Shown here: piece after piece, positions 1-8,401 of the stretch | How positions within the stretch are numbered: position 1 is the stretch's first letter | Layout of the letters: the number at the start of each line of letters is the position of its first letter | Assembly: GCA_023227945.1 (NCBI GenBank) | Contig: JALOCC010000005.1 | Coordinates: 1 to 64,000 of the forward strand | Direction: 5' to 3' | From: Candidatus Omnitrophota bacterium | GTDB lineage: Bacteria > Omnitrophota > Gorgyraeia > Duberdicusellales > 4484-171 | DNA: 64,000 nucleotides | Notes under the pieces: model-generated | Databases searched by the model: none | What the model was told of the DNA's origin: nothing | What the model saw: the letters and a program-made list of their open reading frames with translations, nothing else | Program-made: the position numbers and the translations under genes

Positions 1-60
1 AGGAGAAAATAAAAACTAATGGCGAAAAATACGAATTCAAATTCAAAAACGGAGGTCAAT

Positions 61-1320
61 ATGGCAGATACTATTGATATTGCACAATTAAAGGATATGA
101 AGATTTCCGCTTTAAACAAGATAGCAAAAGAACTTGATATCAACGGTTTAAGCGGATTAAAAAAACAAGAACTTATTTTTAAAATACTCCAGGCAAAAGC
201 CGAAAAGGAAGGGCTAATGTTTGGTAGCGGAGTTTTGGAGGTTTTGCCGGAAGGTTTTGGTTTTTTGCGTTCGCCAAACTATAACTATCTTCCTTCGCCG
301 GATGATATTTATGTTTCGCCATCGCAGATAAGGAAGTTTTCGTTAAAAACCGGAGATACCGTAAGCGGGCAAATCAGGCCCCCAAAAGACAATGAAAAAT
401 ATTTTGCTCTGCTTAAAGTAGAAGCTGTTAACTTTGAAGACCCGGAAGGTTCCCGAAACAGGGTTCTTTTTGATAACCTTACTCCGGTATACCCAAGGGA
501 AAGATTTATCCTCGAAAGCACACCTGAAGAATGTTCCACCCGGATACTTGATTTGTTGTGCCCGATAGGCAAGGGCCAACGCGGCTTGATAGTTGCTCCT
601 CCTTACAGCGGTAAAACCGTGCTTTTGCAAAAAATAGCTAACGCAATAATGAAAAATTATCCCGATGTTATACTGATGGTGCTTCTTATAGATGAACGCC
701 CTGAAGAAGTAACCGAAATGAAGGCAATAGTTAAGGGCGAGGTTATAAGTTCTACTTTTGATGAGCCTGCTCAAAGGCACGTTCAGGTTGCGGAAATGGC
801 GATTGAAAAAGCCAAAAGGCTTACTGAGCACAAAAAAGACGTGGTTATACTTCTGGATAGCATTACGCGTTTAGCGCGTGCTTACAACCTGGTTGAGCCT
901 CATTCGGGAAGAATACTTTCTGGCGGTATAGATTCGAGTGCTTTGCATAAGCCGAAAAGATTCTTTGGAGCGGCGCGTGCGCTCGAAGAAGGCGGTTCCC
1001 TTACAATTATGGCAACCGCGCTTGTCGATACTGGTTCGCGTATGGACGATGTAATTTTTGAAGAGTTTAAGGGAACGGGCAATATGGAAATTTCCTTGGA
1101 CAGGAATATATTCCAGAGAAGAATATACCCATCCTTGGATATTAAGCGTTCAAATACACGAAGGGAAGAGCTTCTTATCCATCCGGATGAGCTACAGAGA
1201 ATCTGGATGTTAAGAAAAGCGCTTAACGAACTTAGCTCAATTGAGGCTTTAGAGCTTCTCATTGAAAAATTGACAAAAACCAAGAATAATGTAGAATTCT
1301 TACTTACTTTGAACAAATAG
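61..1320 (+). CDS. rho: Transcription termination factor Rho
   Basis: Hexameric RNA-dependent ATPase that terminates transcription. The Walker A motif APPYSGKT is at about residues 179-186, followed by [13 protein letters not shown] and the [13 protein letters not shown]alker B region; these are near identical to E. coli Rho as I recall it, except that E. coli has PPKAGKT where this has PPYSGKT. I chose the ATG at 61 because GGAGG lies 5 bases upstream and the product is then 419 aa, the E. coli length. An in-frame ATG at 19 adds 14 low-complexity residues and has AGGAG 13 bases upstream, so it remains possible. First gene of the rho-rpmE-prfA-prmC-murA block. Confidence 0.97.
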   Translation: MADTIDIAQLKDMKISALNKIAKELDINGLSGLKKQELIFKILQAKAEKEGLMFGSGVLEVLPEGFGFLRSPNYNYLPSPDDIYVSPSQIRKFSLKTGDTVSGQIRPPKDNEKYFALLKVEAVNFEDPEGSRNRVLFDNLTPVYPRERFILESTPEECSTRILDLLCPIGKGQRGLIVAPPYSGKTVLLQKIANAIMKNYPDVILMVLLIDERPEEVTEMKAIVKGEVISSTFDEPAQRHVQVAEMAIEKAKRLTEHKKDVVILLDSITRLARAYNLVEPHSGRILSGGIDSSALHKPKRFFGAARALEEGGSLTIMATALVDTGSRMDDVIFEEFKGTGNMEISLDRNIFQRRIYPSLDIKRSNTRREELLIHPDELQRIWMLRKALNELSSIEALELLIEKLTKTKNNVEFLLTLNK

Positions 1321-1330
1321 CAACGGTGGG

Positions 1331-1398
1331 GCCCCAGTGTCCCAGGCACCCAGCGTCCCAGTAAAAACTGGAGAGCTGGAGACTGGCGGCTGGAGCAC
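1331..1398. repeat. Word palindrome between rho and rpmE
   Basis: The left arm repeats the word cccag (cccagtgtcccaggcaccc...) and the right arm its complement ctgg(g/a)ag, separated by a short A-rich loop near 1362-1367. The gap between rho and rpmE is almost filled by it; only the ribosome binding site of rpmE follows. I see no coding role. It is one of about ten unlike elements with the same architecture in this window. Confidence 0.6.
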
Positions 1399-1420
1399 TC
1401 AACAAAGGAGGTATAAAAAA

Positions 1421-1630
1421 ATGAAGGAAAAAGGTCATCCAAAATATGAATTAGCTACAATTATGTGTGCTTGTGGACATGTGCTGCATACACGTTCAAC
1501 CAGAAAGACCCTTAATGTGGATATCTGCTCAAACTGCCACCCTTTTTTTACGGGTAAACAAAAATTTGTTGACTCCGAAGGTAGAGTAGATAAGTTCATT
1601 AAGAAATACGCCAAAAAGGCCAAAAGCTGA
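1421..1630 (+). CDS. rpmE: 50S ribosomal protein L31, zinc-binding type
   Basis: A 69-residue L31. The four zinc-ligand cysteines of the C+ type are present at C16, C18, C36 and C39, within CACGH and [10 protein letters not shown], and the usual [13 protein letters not shown] region follows. The ATG at 1421 has AAAGGAGG just upstream. A longer in-frame reading from 1337 would translate the upstream palindrome and is rejected. The presence of the zinc ligands suggests the zinc-storing form rather than the C- paralogue. Confidence 0.96.
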   Translation: MKEKGHPKYELATIMCACGHVLHTRSTRKTLNVDICSNCHPFFTGKQKFVDSEGRVDKFIKKYAKKAKS

Positions 1631-1640
1631 AAGTTACAGG

Positions 1641-1732
1641 CTAATAGATGCTAGATACTCGATACCAGATGCTCGTAAAAATCACGACAACGAGTATCAA
1701 GTATCGAGCATCAAGGATCTAGCATCAAATAT
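1641..1732. repeat. Word palindrome between rpmE and prfA
   Basis: Words of the form gatgctagatactcgata recur in the left arm and their complement (gagtatcaagtatcgagcat) in the right arm, giving a long imperfect hairpin that fills most of the rpmE-prfA gap. A T-rich stretch (cgatttttattta) follows, so the RNA hairpin might attenuate transcription, but the T run is interrupted and I do not call a terminator. Confidence 0.6.
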
Positions 1733-1762
1733 CCACTCCCGATTTTTATTTAATTTTGAGAT

Positions 1763-2833
1763 ATGCTTAATCTTGATAAATTAAAACAAGAACATCAAAA
1801 GATATCTTCAGAGCTTTCACTGCCGGAAACCGTCAAAGACAGGGAGCGGTACCAGCAGCTTGCAAGGAGATTTTCTTTTCTTGAAAAAATACTTAACCTG
1901 GAAAAATTACGTAATGATTGCCTAAAAGAGAAAGAGCACCTCTCGCAAATTATCTCTAATACTAAAGAGGAAGAAGAGATAAGGAAAATGGCTAAAGAAG
2001 AATCAGTTGCCTTAGAAGGAAAAATAAAATCCTTGCAAGATGAAATAGAAAATAAACTTTTTGAAAGCCAGGAACCGCAAAGGGATATTATCATAGAAAT
2101 AAGGGCTGCCGCAGGCGGAGAAGAGTCAGCCTTATTTGTTGCAGACCTTTTAAAAATGTATTCCAAATATATTGAGAAAAACGGCTGGAAATTCGAAATG
2201 CTCAATTTAAGCCCTACAGATATAGGTGGATTTAAAGAAATAATTTTTTCAGTTTCCGGAGAAGGTGCATACTCTCATCTTAAGTTCGAAAGCGGAGTGC
2301 ACAGGGTGCAGCGCGTGCCTAATACAGAAGCAAGCGGCAGAATTCATACTTCAACCGTGACAGTTGCGGTGTTGATTGAGCCGAAAGAAATTGAAATCAA
2401 TTTAAAGCCGGAGGATTTGGAAATCATAACTTGCCGCGCTTCAGGTGCTGGCGGGCAGCATGTCAATAAAACTGATTCGGCAGTGCGCATCACTCATCTA
2501 CCGACGGGGCTTATGGCCGCCTGCCAGGACGAGCGTTCCCAGGGTAAAAATAAACAAAAAGCAATGCGAGTGCTTAAGGCCCGCATTTTAGAAAAAATGG
2601 AAAAAGACGCATCCAGCAAAGCTAAAACAGCAAAGCGCCTTTTGATAGGAACAGGCGAACGCAGCGAAAAAATACGCACCTATAACTTTTCGGAGCGCCG
2701 CGTTACCGACCACAGGGTAAATTTTACTATTTATCAGCTGGATAAAGTCCTTGAAGGTGAATTGGACGAAGTAATTAATAAACTTATTCAGGAAGAAAGA
2801 AAGAAGTTATACGAATTAAAAGGCCTGGTTTAA
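1763..2833 (+). CDS. prfA: Peptide chain release factor 1
   Basis: Releases finished peptides at UAA and UAG codons. The catalytic GGQ is at residues 230-232 in GAGGQHVNKTDSAVR, and the PxT anticodon-recognition tripeptide is PNT at 186-188, about the spacing of E. coli RF1. PxT rather than SPF identifies RF1, not RF2. The 356-residue length is normal. It is followed 14 bases later by prmC, which methylates the GGQ glutamine, the usual pairing. The ribosome binding site is weak. Confidence 0.97.
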   Translation: MLNLDKLKQEHQKISSELSLPETVKDRERYQQLARRFSFLEKILNLEKLRNDCLKEKEHLSQIISNTKEEEEIRKMAKEESVALEGKIKSLQDEIENKLFESQEPQRDIIIEIRAAAGGEESALFVADLLKMYSKYIEKNGWKFEMLNLSPTDIGGFKEIIFSVSGEGAYSHLKFESGVHRVQRVPNTEASGRIHTSTVTVAVLIEPKEIEINLKPEDLEIITCRASGAGGQHVNKTDSAVRITHLPTGLMAACQDERSQGKNKQKAMRVLKARILEKMEKDASSKAKTAKRLLIGTGERSEKIRTYNFSERRVTDHRVNFTIYQLDKVLEGELDEVINKLIQEERKKLYELKGLV

Positions 2834-2847
2834 AGATTAATGCATTA

Positions 2848-3768
2848 ATGAATCATATGAAATTAAATGAGTGGATTAACAAAAGCGAAAATATTTTTAC
2901 GCATAGCGATTTACAATTTCTTTTAAGGCAATTTTTCTGCGACAAAGATATATTTCTGAAACAAAAAAGCATTTCTCTGGATGCAGGCAGGCTCGCATTT
3001 TTTTCGAAGATAAAAAAGGAATATAAAAAGGGAGTGCCGTTAGCCTATCTTTTAGGTAAAGAGGAATTCTTTGGCTTGGAATTTAATGTTAACCCGGATG
3101 TTTTAATACCGCGCCAGGACACGGAAGTTGTAACCGAGAAAGCCATAGAAGTAATCAGAAATCATAATTTAATCCCCTTACGGGGACGTCGCCCCACAGG
3201 GTTTGACAAGAAAGGATTCACGGGTACGCCTGCCTTTGGCAGTCAGGCTCGTTGGGCTCCAGCCGAGATGCTGGATTTATGCTGTGGTTCGGCAAATATA
3301 GCGATAACCATTAAGAAATTTTTTAGAGATAAGATAAAAATTTGGGCTTCGGATATAAGCACAGATGCCATAACCGTTGCTAAGAGTAATGTCAGGCGCC
3401 ACAAAGTAAAGATAAACTTACGCAAAGGAAACCTTTTCAGCGCTTTTTGCGGCAAGAAATTCGATATCATAGTTTCTAACCCGCCATATATAGGTAAGCC
3501 GGAAATAAAAGGCAGTTTAAAGTATGAACCGAGGATTGCCTTAGAAGCCGGCAATGACGGAATGTATTTTATAGAAAAAATAATAAAAAATGCGCATTCA
3601 TACTTAAAAGAAAGAGGATTTCTGGTAATTGAAGCAGGCTACAAACATAAAAAGCCCATTAACAGCATTCTTGAAAAAACAGGCAAATATGAGATTATAG
3701 AATGGATTAAAGATTATGGGGGTAATTTTAGAGGAGTAGTTTTACAACACGCAGATGATCACGGATAG
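2848..3768 (+). CDS. prmC: Release factor glutamine methyltransferase with in-frame insertion
   Basis: Methylates the GGQ glutamine of release factors. The N-terminal domain is followed by PRQDTE (usually PRPDTE), the SAM-binding loop LDLCCGSANIAI and the substrate motif NPPY at 211-214. Residues about 105-140, just before the SAM loop, are foreign to the family: arginine- and glycine-rich, and encoded by GC-richer DNA with small hairpins (3160-3268). The last residues HADDHG and the stop are read from the next intergenic palindrome. A second ATG at 2857 is also a possible start. Activity is plausible since core motifs are intact and the insert sits in a linker. Confidence 0.93.
   Translation: MNHMKLNEWINKSENIFTHSDLQFLLRQFFCDKDIFLKQKSISLDAGRLAFFSKIKKEYKKGVPLAYLLGKEEFFGLEFNVNPDVLIPRQDTEVVTEKAIEVIRNHNLIPLRGRRPTGFDKKGFTGTPAFGSQARWAPAEMLDLCCGSANIAITIKKFFRDKIKIWASDISTDAITVAKSNVRRHKVKINLRKGNLFSAFCGKKFDIIVSNPPYIGKPEIKGSLKYEPRIALEAGNDGMYFIEKIIKNAHSYLKERGFLVIEAGYKHKKPINSILEKTGKYEIIEWIKDYGGNFRGVVLQHADDHG
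3160..3268. repeat. Palindromic element inserted in frame in prmC
   Basis: About 110 bases with small inverted repeats, such as gggg..cccc at 3182-3195 and ctgcctttggcag near 3229-3241, lie between codons for conserved PrmC segments. The reading frame stays open through it. The style (cctttgg cores, aggctcg words) resembles the elements after tRNA-Pro and in the aminotransferase gene near 27.5 kb. The exact ends are uncertain by about 10 bases. Confidence 0.55.
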
Positions 3769-3876
3769 GAAATCGCAGATGATCACAGATAAATTCATCT
3801 GCGATCATCCGTTTCCCCGCCACCTTGATATTTTTATTTAGGCGGGTCTGTGCTAATCTGTGCGGAGCGAAGCGAC
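3749..3876. repeat. Word palindrome between prmC and murA, with nested module
   Basis: The word cgcagatgatcaca/cagat is repeated in the left arm and answered by catctgcgatcatcc and gtctgtgctaatctgtgcg on the right. Nested inside is a second hairpin, cccgccacc....ttaggcggg at 3816-3846. The element begins within the last codons of prmC and ends exactly at the murA start with gcggagcgaagcgac, whose GGAG may serve as the ribosome binding site. Confidence 0.7.
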
Positions 3877-5139
3877 ATGGATAAGTTCACCATACACAAA
3901 TCAACTCTTTCCGGGGAAGTATCAGTAAGCGGCTCTAAGAATGCTGCGCTTCCTGTAATAGCTGCAACTATTCTTACTGACGAAGATTGTATCCTTCATA
4001 ATGTTCCTAACCTCATGGATATAAGGACAATGGCAAAAATTCTTGAGGGGCTTGGCAAGCAAATTACATACGATAACGGCACCATGGTTATAAAAGCAAC
4101 CAAAAAATGCGGCTATGTTGCTCCTTACAGGTTAGTTAGAACTATGCGTGCTTCGTTTTGCTGTCTGGGGCCGCTACTTACGCGCCGAAAAAAAGCAAAG
4201 GTTTCACTTCCCGGGGGCTGTGTTATAGGCGTGCGTCCGGTTGATTTGCATATAAAAGGTTTAAAACTCCTCGGCGCAGATATTAAAATAGAAAAAGGAT
4301 ATTGTATCGCCGATGGGAAAAATATGCGGGGTAATCACTTGTACCTTGGAGGACAATTTGGCTCCTCAGTCCTTGCCACAGATAACATTATGATGGCTGC
4401 AACGCTAATTGACGGAGAAACAATTATTGAATACGCGGCTTGTGAGCCGGAAGTAGAAAGTTTAGGGCTATTTCTTAAAAAAATGGGCGCTGACATAACC
4501 GGGGAAGGCACGCCTCTAATAAGAGTAAGAGGCGTAAAGAAGCTTGGGGGGTGTGAATTTGATATCATCCCTGACAGAATAGAGGCAGGAACGTTTCTGG
4601 CCGCAAGTTTAGCTACCAATTCGCCCCTTGTGATTAAAGGAGCAAATCCGTTTCATCTTACTTCAGCTATAGAAATTGTAAAGGAAATGGGCGCAGAAGT
4701 GCAAATTGATAATGCGCGTTCAATAAAAGTAGTGCCCAAGGGTAGCCTCCGTCCGGTTAATATTACAACTCTTCCTTATCCGGGTTTTCCTACGGATTTA
4801 CAGGCGCAATTTATGATATGCCTTTGTTTTGCAAAAGGAATTTCTTTGATTACGGAAAAGATTTATCCGGACAGGTTTATGCATGTAGCCGAGCTTAACC
4901 GTATGGGCGCCGGCATTCAAAGAAATGGGCCTTACGCAATAATAGAAGGAAAAGAAAAGCTTTTCGGCGCTGAGGTAATGGCTTCTGACCTAAGGGCTTC
5001 AGCTGCTTTGATTATTGCGGGCTTGAGCGCGGAAGATAAGACAGAAGTTTTTAGGGTATACCACATTGACCGTGGATACGAGCATATCGAAGAGAAACTA
5101 CGCAAATTGGGAGCAAAGATAAAGAGAGAGAGGCAATAA
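3877..5139 (+). CDS. murA: UDP-N-acetylglucosamine 1-carboxyvinyltransferase
   Basis: First committed step of peptidoglycan synthesis, transferring enolpyruvate to UDP-GlcNAc in the cytoplasm. The catalytic cysteine lies in LPGGCVIGVRPVD and falls at residue 115 when counted from the ATG at 3877, as in E. coli. The N-terminal SGSKNAALP (UDP-GlcNAc-binding Lys22-Asn23 region) is conserved, and the product is 420 residues. An upstream in-frame start at 3850 would translate the palindrome and is rejected. The cysteine, rather than aspartate, predicts fosfomycin sensitivity of this enzyme. Confidence 0.97.
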   Translation: MDKFTIHKSTLSGEVSVSGSKNAALPVIAATILTDEDCILHNVPNLMDIRTMAKILEGLGKQITYDNGTMVIKATKKCGYVAPYRLVRTMRASFCCLGPLLTRRKKAKVSLPGGCVIGVRPVDLHIKGLKLLGADIKIEKGYCIADGKNMRGNHLYLGGQFGSSVLATDNIMMAATLIDGETIIEYAACEPEVESLGLFLKKMGADITGEGTPLIRVRGVKKLGGCEFDIIPDRIEAGTFLAASLATNSPLVIKGANPFHLTSAIEIVKEMGAEVQIDNARSIKVVPKGSLRPVNITTLPYPGFPTDLQAQFMICLCFAKGISLITEKIYPDRFMHVAELNRMGAGIQRNGPYAIIEGKEKLFGAEVMASDLRASAALIIAGLSAEDKTEVFRVYHIDRGYEHIEEKLRKLGAKIKRERQ

Positions 5140-5143
5140 ATAT

Positions 5144-5254
5144 GTAACGCGTCACACGTAACCTCGCCACCACATAAAAACATTTAGGCGAGTCCACTGG
5201 GGTGGAGGTAACAAGTTTCTAAAACGTGTTACGTGCTACTTGATGCGTGATACC
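5144..5254. repeat. Word palindrome between murA and trpG, with nested module
   Basis: Arms are built from acgcgtcacacgtaac on the left and gttacgtgctac..atgcgtgata on the right. A nested hairpin ctcgccacc....ttaggcgag occupies 5163-5192 and is the same module as at 3816-3846 with compensated end bases. It fills the gap before trpG. No Trp-rich leader peptide or obvious attenuator is seen here. Confidence 0.65.
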
Positions 5255-5264
5255 ATTTAAAATT

Positions 5265-5828
5265 ATGGTTCTAGTAATCGATAACTACGACTCATTCACC
5301 TATAATCTTGTCCAGTATATTGAAGAACTGGGTGCGCGTGTTGTCGTTTACAGGAATGATAAAATCAGTCTGGATAAGTTAAAGAAAATAAAAATAGATA
5401 GAATTGTTATTTCTCCTGGCCCGGGTACCCCTAAAGACAGCGGCATAAGTTGTGACGTGATCAAGGAATTTTATACTAAGTTTCCGGTTTTAGGAGTATG
5501 TTTAGGCCATCAATGTATAGGTTATGTTTTTGGTGGCAAGATTAAGCGTGCCCCTTATATAATGCATGGGAAAACTTCTCTTATTTATCATAACAAAAGA
5601 GGCATATTCAAGGGGATTAAAAATCCTTTTTCTGCAACAAGATATCATTCCCTTATAATTGATAAAAAAACATTACCCGACAATTTGACGATAACTGCCC
5701 GCACGAAAGACGCAACAATAATGGCAGTGCAGGATAAAAAATACCCCTTGTTTGGAGTGCAGTTTCATCCTGAATCAATACTTACGGGAGAGGGTAAGAA
5801 GATATTGAAAAATTTTTTAAAGATATAA
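5265..5828 (+). CDS. trpG: Anthranilate synthase component II (glutamine amidotransferase)
   Basis: Class I glutamine amidotransferase that supplies ammonia to TrpE, and in many bacteria also to PabB. The nucleophile is Cys79 in GVCLGHQ, and the His168/Glu170 pair of the triad is in FHPES. The N-terminus MVLVIDNYDSFTYNLVQY is typical. The ATG at 5265 gives 187 residues. No trpE is found beside it, which is unusual; the partner must be elsewhere or this protein serves PabB as well. trpD follows after 3 bases. Confidence 0.93.
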   Translation: MVLVIDNYDSFTYNLVQYIEELGARVVVYRNDKISLDKLKKIKIDRIVISPGPGTPKDSGISCDVIKEFYTKFPVLGVCLGHQCIGYVFGGKIKRAPYIMHGKTSLIYHNKRGIFKGIKNPFSATRYHSLIIDKKTLPDNLTITARTKDATIMAVQDKKYPLFGVQFHPESILTGEGKKILKNFLKI

Positions 5829-5831
5829 CCA

Positions 5832-6875
5832 ATGATAAAAGAAGCAATAAATAAACTTACACAAGCTGAAAGCCTTTCTTTTGAAGAGACAAAAGAAGTT
5901 TTCGAAGATATATTTGCACACAAGATAACACCTTCACAGGTAGCAGCTTTTCTTATCGCGTTGAAAATGAAAGGCGAATCCGAAGATGAAATTTTCGCAG
6001 CTGCAAGTGTCATCAGGCATTTGAGCAGAAAAGTTTCGGTAAAGAGTAATTTTGTCGGCATTGAACTTGAAGATGAGCAGATTTTGGATACTTGCGGAAC
6101 CGGCGGAAGCGGGCTTAACAAGTTTAATATTTCAACTGCGGTCAGTTTCGTTGTGGCAGCAGCAGGAGTTAAAGTTGCAAAACACGGTAACCGCGCAATG
6201 ACATCTCACTGTGGTAGCGCTGACGCCTTAGAGGCTCTAGGCATAAAAATTGACGTTGCCCCGGATATTATGGTTGAATCCATAAAAAAAACCGGCATAG
6301 GATTTTTGTATGCCCCGTTATATCACCCTGTTTTAGCTGAAGTTGCAGCGATAAGAAAAGAAATAGGCGTGCGGACTATATTTAATATTTTGGGCCCGCT
6401 TTGTAACCCTGCATTTGCCACGCACCAGGTTTTAGGGGTTTACAGAAAAGATTTAGTTAAAACTATCGCTGTTGTTTTAAAAAAATTGGGCGTAAAAAAA
6501 GCTTTTGTCATTTACGGAAAAGATTTAAGAGATGAGGTTTCTTTAAGCGGAGAAACAGTTGCAGTTTTATTGAATAACCAGAAAATAAAAAATTTTTCCT
6601 TAAAGCCGTCCGATTTTGGATTAAAAAAAGTAAATATAAAAGATATAAAAGTCACAAGCGCGCAGGAAAGCGCAAAATTAATAAATGAAGTACTGGCCGC
6701 AAAAGCCGGCCCCGCGCGTGACATTGTGCTTGCTAACGCGAGCTGCTGTTTTTATATACTTGGAAAAGCCAGCACTTTCAAGGAAGGTGTAAGACTAGCC
6801 GCTGGTATCATAGATTCAGGAAGCGCCCAAAAGAAACTATCGGAATTCAAGAATTTTATAAACTCCTATAGATAA
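5832..6875 (+). CDS. trpD: Anthranilate phosphoribosyltransferase
   Basis: Second step of tryptophan synthesis, joining anthranilate and PRPP. The PRPP-binding loop CGTGGSG is at about residues 88-94, followed by KHGNRAMTSHCGSADALEALG, the anthranilate/PRPP site. The length of 347 aa is normal and it is a stand-alone enzyme, not fused to TrpG. trpC starts 3 bases downstream, so trpG-D-C is a tight operon. Confidence 0.97.
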   Translation: MIKEAINKLTQAESLSFEETKEVFEDIFAHKITPSQVAAFLIALKMKGESEDEIFAAASVIRHLSRKVSVKSNFVGIELEDEQILDTCGTGGSGLNKFNISTAVSFVVAAAGVKVAKHGNRAMTSHCGSADALEALGIKIDVAPDIMVESIKKTGIGFLYAPLYHPVLAEVAAIRKEIGVRTIFNILGPLCNPAFATHQVLGVYRKDLVKTIAVVLKKLGVKKAFVIYGKDLRDEVSLSGETVAVLLNNQKIKNFSLKPSDFGLKKVNIKDIKVTSAQESAKLINEVLAAKAGPARDIVLANASCCFYILGKASTFKEGVRLAAGIIDSGSAQKKLSEFKNFINSYR

Positions 6876-6878
6876 GAA

Positions 6879-7658
6879 ATGCATAACGTACTTTCATTAA
6901 TAGTAGAGGCAAAGAAAAAGAAAGTTGAGATTTTGAAAAAGAACCGGGATGAACTCCTTTCTTTTGTAAAAAAAGCCCCTAAAGTCATTTCTTTTAATGA
7001 GGCAATAAAAAGAGAAGGCAAAATTTCTTTTATTGCAGAAATAAAACAAGCTTCACCTTCGGCTGGGGTACTCAGGAAAGATTTTTCGCACGTAGAGATT
7101 GCAAAAATTTACCGCGACGCCAAGGTAAATGCCCTGTCCGTAGTTACTGAAAGCGAATTTTTTTTAGGAAAAATTAATTACATAGAAGATATCAAAAAAG
7201 AAATTGACCTTCCGGTTCTACGCAAAGACTTTATTATAGACGAAATACAAATTCTTGAATCCCGCGCAGTAGGAGCTGATGCAATTTTGCTGATAATGCG
7301 TATACTCGACGAAGAAAAGCTCGTACGGCTTTACAGTTTCAGCAAAGAATTAGGTATGGATGTTATAGTTGAGATACACACCGAAAAAGAATTGAAAAAG
7401 GTGCTGGCAACAAACGTAAATATAATCGGGATAAATAACAGGAATTTAAATACGCTAAAAGTTGATTTGAAAACAACACAAAAATTAATCCCTTTTATAC
7501 CGCAGACAATTACAAAGATGAGCGAAAGCGGCATAAATACGCTTAAGGATGTTTTGTTGATGAAAGGCTTAGGTGTTGATGCAATTTTAGTCGGCGAGAG
7601 CCTGATGAAGGCAGATGATATCGCAGAAAAAATAAAAGAATTACATATAGACGCGTAA
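6879..7658 (+). CDS. trpC: Indole-3-glycerol phosphate synthase
   Basis: TIM-barrel enzyme that closes the indole ring. The conserved FIAEIKQASPSAG segment carries the catalytic Glu54 and Lys56, and LPVLRKDFI and MSESGI, IVGESLM-type phosphate-binding motifs follow. It is 259 residues long, not fused to TrpF. The stop is followed within a few bases by a palindrome of the cagat type. Confidence 0.97.
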   Translation: MHNVLSLIVEAKKKKVEILKKNRDELLSFVKKAPKVISFNEAIKREGKISFIAEIKQASPSAGVLRKDFSHVEIAKIYRDAKVNALSVVTESEFFLGKINYIEDIKKEIDLPVLRKDFIIDEIQILESRAVGADAILLIMRILDEEKLVRLYSFSKELGMDVIVEIHTEKELKKVLATNVNIIGINNRNLNTLKVDLKTTQKLIPFIPQTITKMSESGINTLKDVLLMKGLGVDAILVGESLMKADDIAEKIKELHIDA

Positions 7659-7659
7659 T

Positions 7660-7768
7660 GCACAGATAAGCGCAGATAAAAATCACAGATGACCACAGAT
7701 AAAAGCATCTGTGACTATCCGCTTCCAAATCTGTGATTATCTGTGTGAGCCGAACGAAGTGAGGCGGC
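7660..7768. repeat. Word palindrome between trpC and trpF
   Basis: Words such as cacagata and cagatgaccacagata on the left face catctgtgactatccg and aatctgtgattatctgtgtg on the right, the same word family as the prmC-murA element but without the ccgccacc module. It ends with gagccgaacgaagtgaggcggc directly at the trpF ATG; the gagg there may be the ribosome binding site. Confidence 0.7.
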
Positions 7769-8401
7769 ATGATTAAAGTAAAAATTTGTGGAATAACTAA
7801 CCTGGAAGATGCATTAGCTTGTTCAAACGAAGGCGCTGACGCTTTAGGCTTTATCTTTTCCAAGAAAAGCCCCCGCTATATAAACGAAAAAGAAGCAGCG
7901 AAAGTAATTTCCGGGCTTGACCCATACATAACAAAGGTAGGGGTATTCCTGGATGAAGAAAAAGAAAAAGTATTTGAAATAGCAAATATGCTTTCCTTGG
8001 ATATTTTGCAGTTTCATGGGAAGGAAATCCCTTCTTATTGTTCAGCTTTTGCGCCAAAATTTAAAATTGTAAAAGTATTTTTCCCTGAAGATGCCCCGTT
8101 TAAAGTAAAGGTTCCGCGTTACAAAATAGATGCGGCAATGTTTGATATAAAATATGAACAAAAATCCAAAGGCAAAAATACTTTAGATAAAAATATACTT
8201 AAAGAGATATCAGCGCTGATTAAAGAAGGAAGTAGAGTAATAATATCGGGCGGCCTAAATGTAAAAAATATTTCGCAGATTACCCGATTAAAACCATACG
8301 CAGTTGATGTTTCAAGCGGATTGGAGAAATTTGTCGGTAAAAAAGATATTGAGCTTGTAAGGGAATTCATAAAAAAGGTGAAAAATGCTTCTTCCAAATA
8401 A
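7769..8401 (+). CDS. trpF: Phosphoribosylanthranilate isomerase
   Basis: Amadori rearrangement step of tryptophan synthesis. The N-terminus has [14 protein letters not shown] with the general base cysteine, [16 protein letters not shown] follows, and the C-terminal SGGLNVKNI and VDVSSGLE motifs bind phosphate and substrate. Its 210 residues are normal. The ATG abuts the upstream palindrome. Its end overlaps trpB by 17 bases, showing translational coupling. Confidence 0.96.
   Translation: MIKVKICGITNLEDALACSNEGADALGFIFSKKSPRYINEKEAAKVISGLDPYITKVGVFLDEEKEKVFEIANMLSLDILQFHGKEIPSYCSAFAPKFKIVKVFFPEDAPFKVKVPRYKIDAAMFDIKYEQKSKGKNTLDKNILKEISALIKEGSRVIISGGLNVKNISQITRLKPYAVDVSSGLEKFVGKKDIELVREFIKKVKNASSK

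Noticed and set aside
900..1442. Long antisense reading frames, for example opposite rho, prfA, the HypA-like gene and the YfhO genes
   Set aside because: They mirror the codon structure of real + strand genes, show no protein family motifs and lack start signals.
1700..1762. Rho-independent terminator after rpmE
   Set aside because: The T-rich tract is broken and far from the end of the hairpin.
5140..5264. Trp attenuator or leader peptide before trpG
   Set aside because: No short frame with Trp codons and no T run; the hairpin belongs to the palindrome family.
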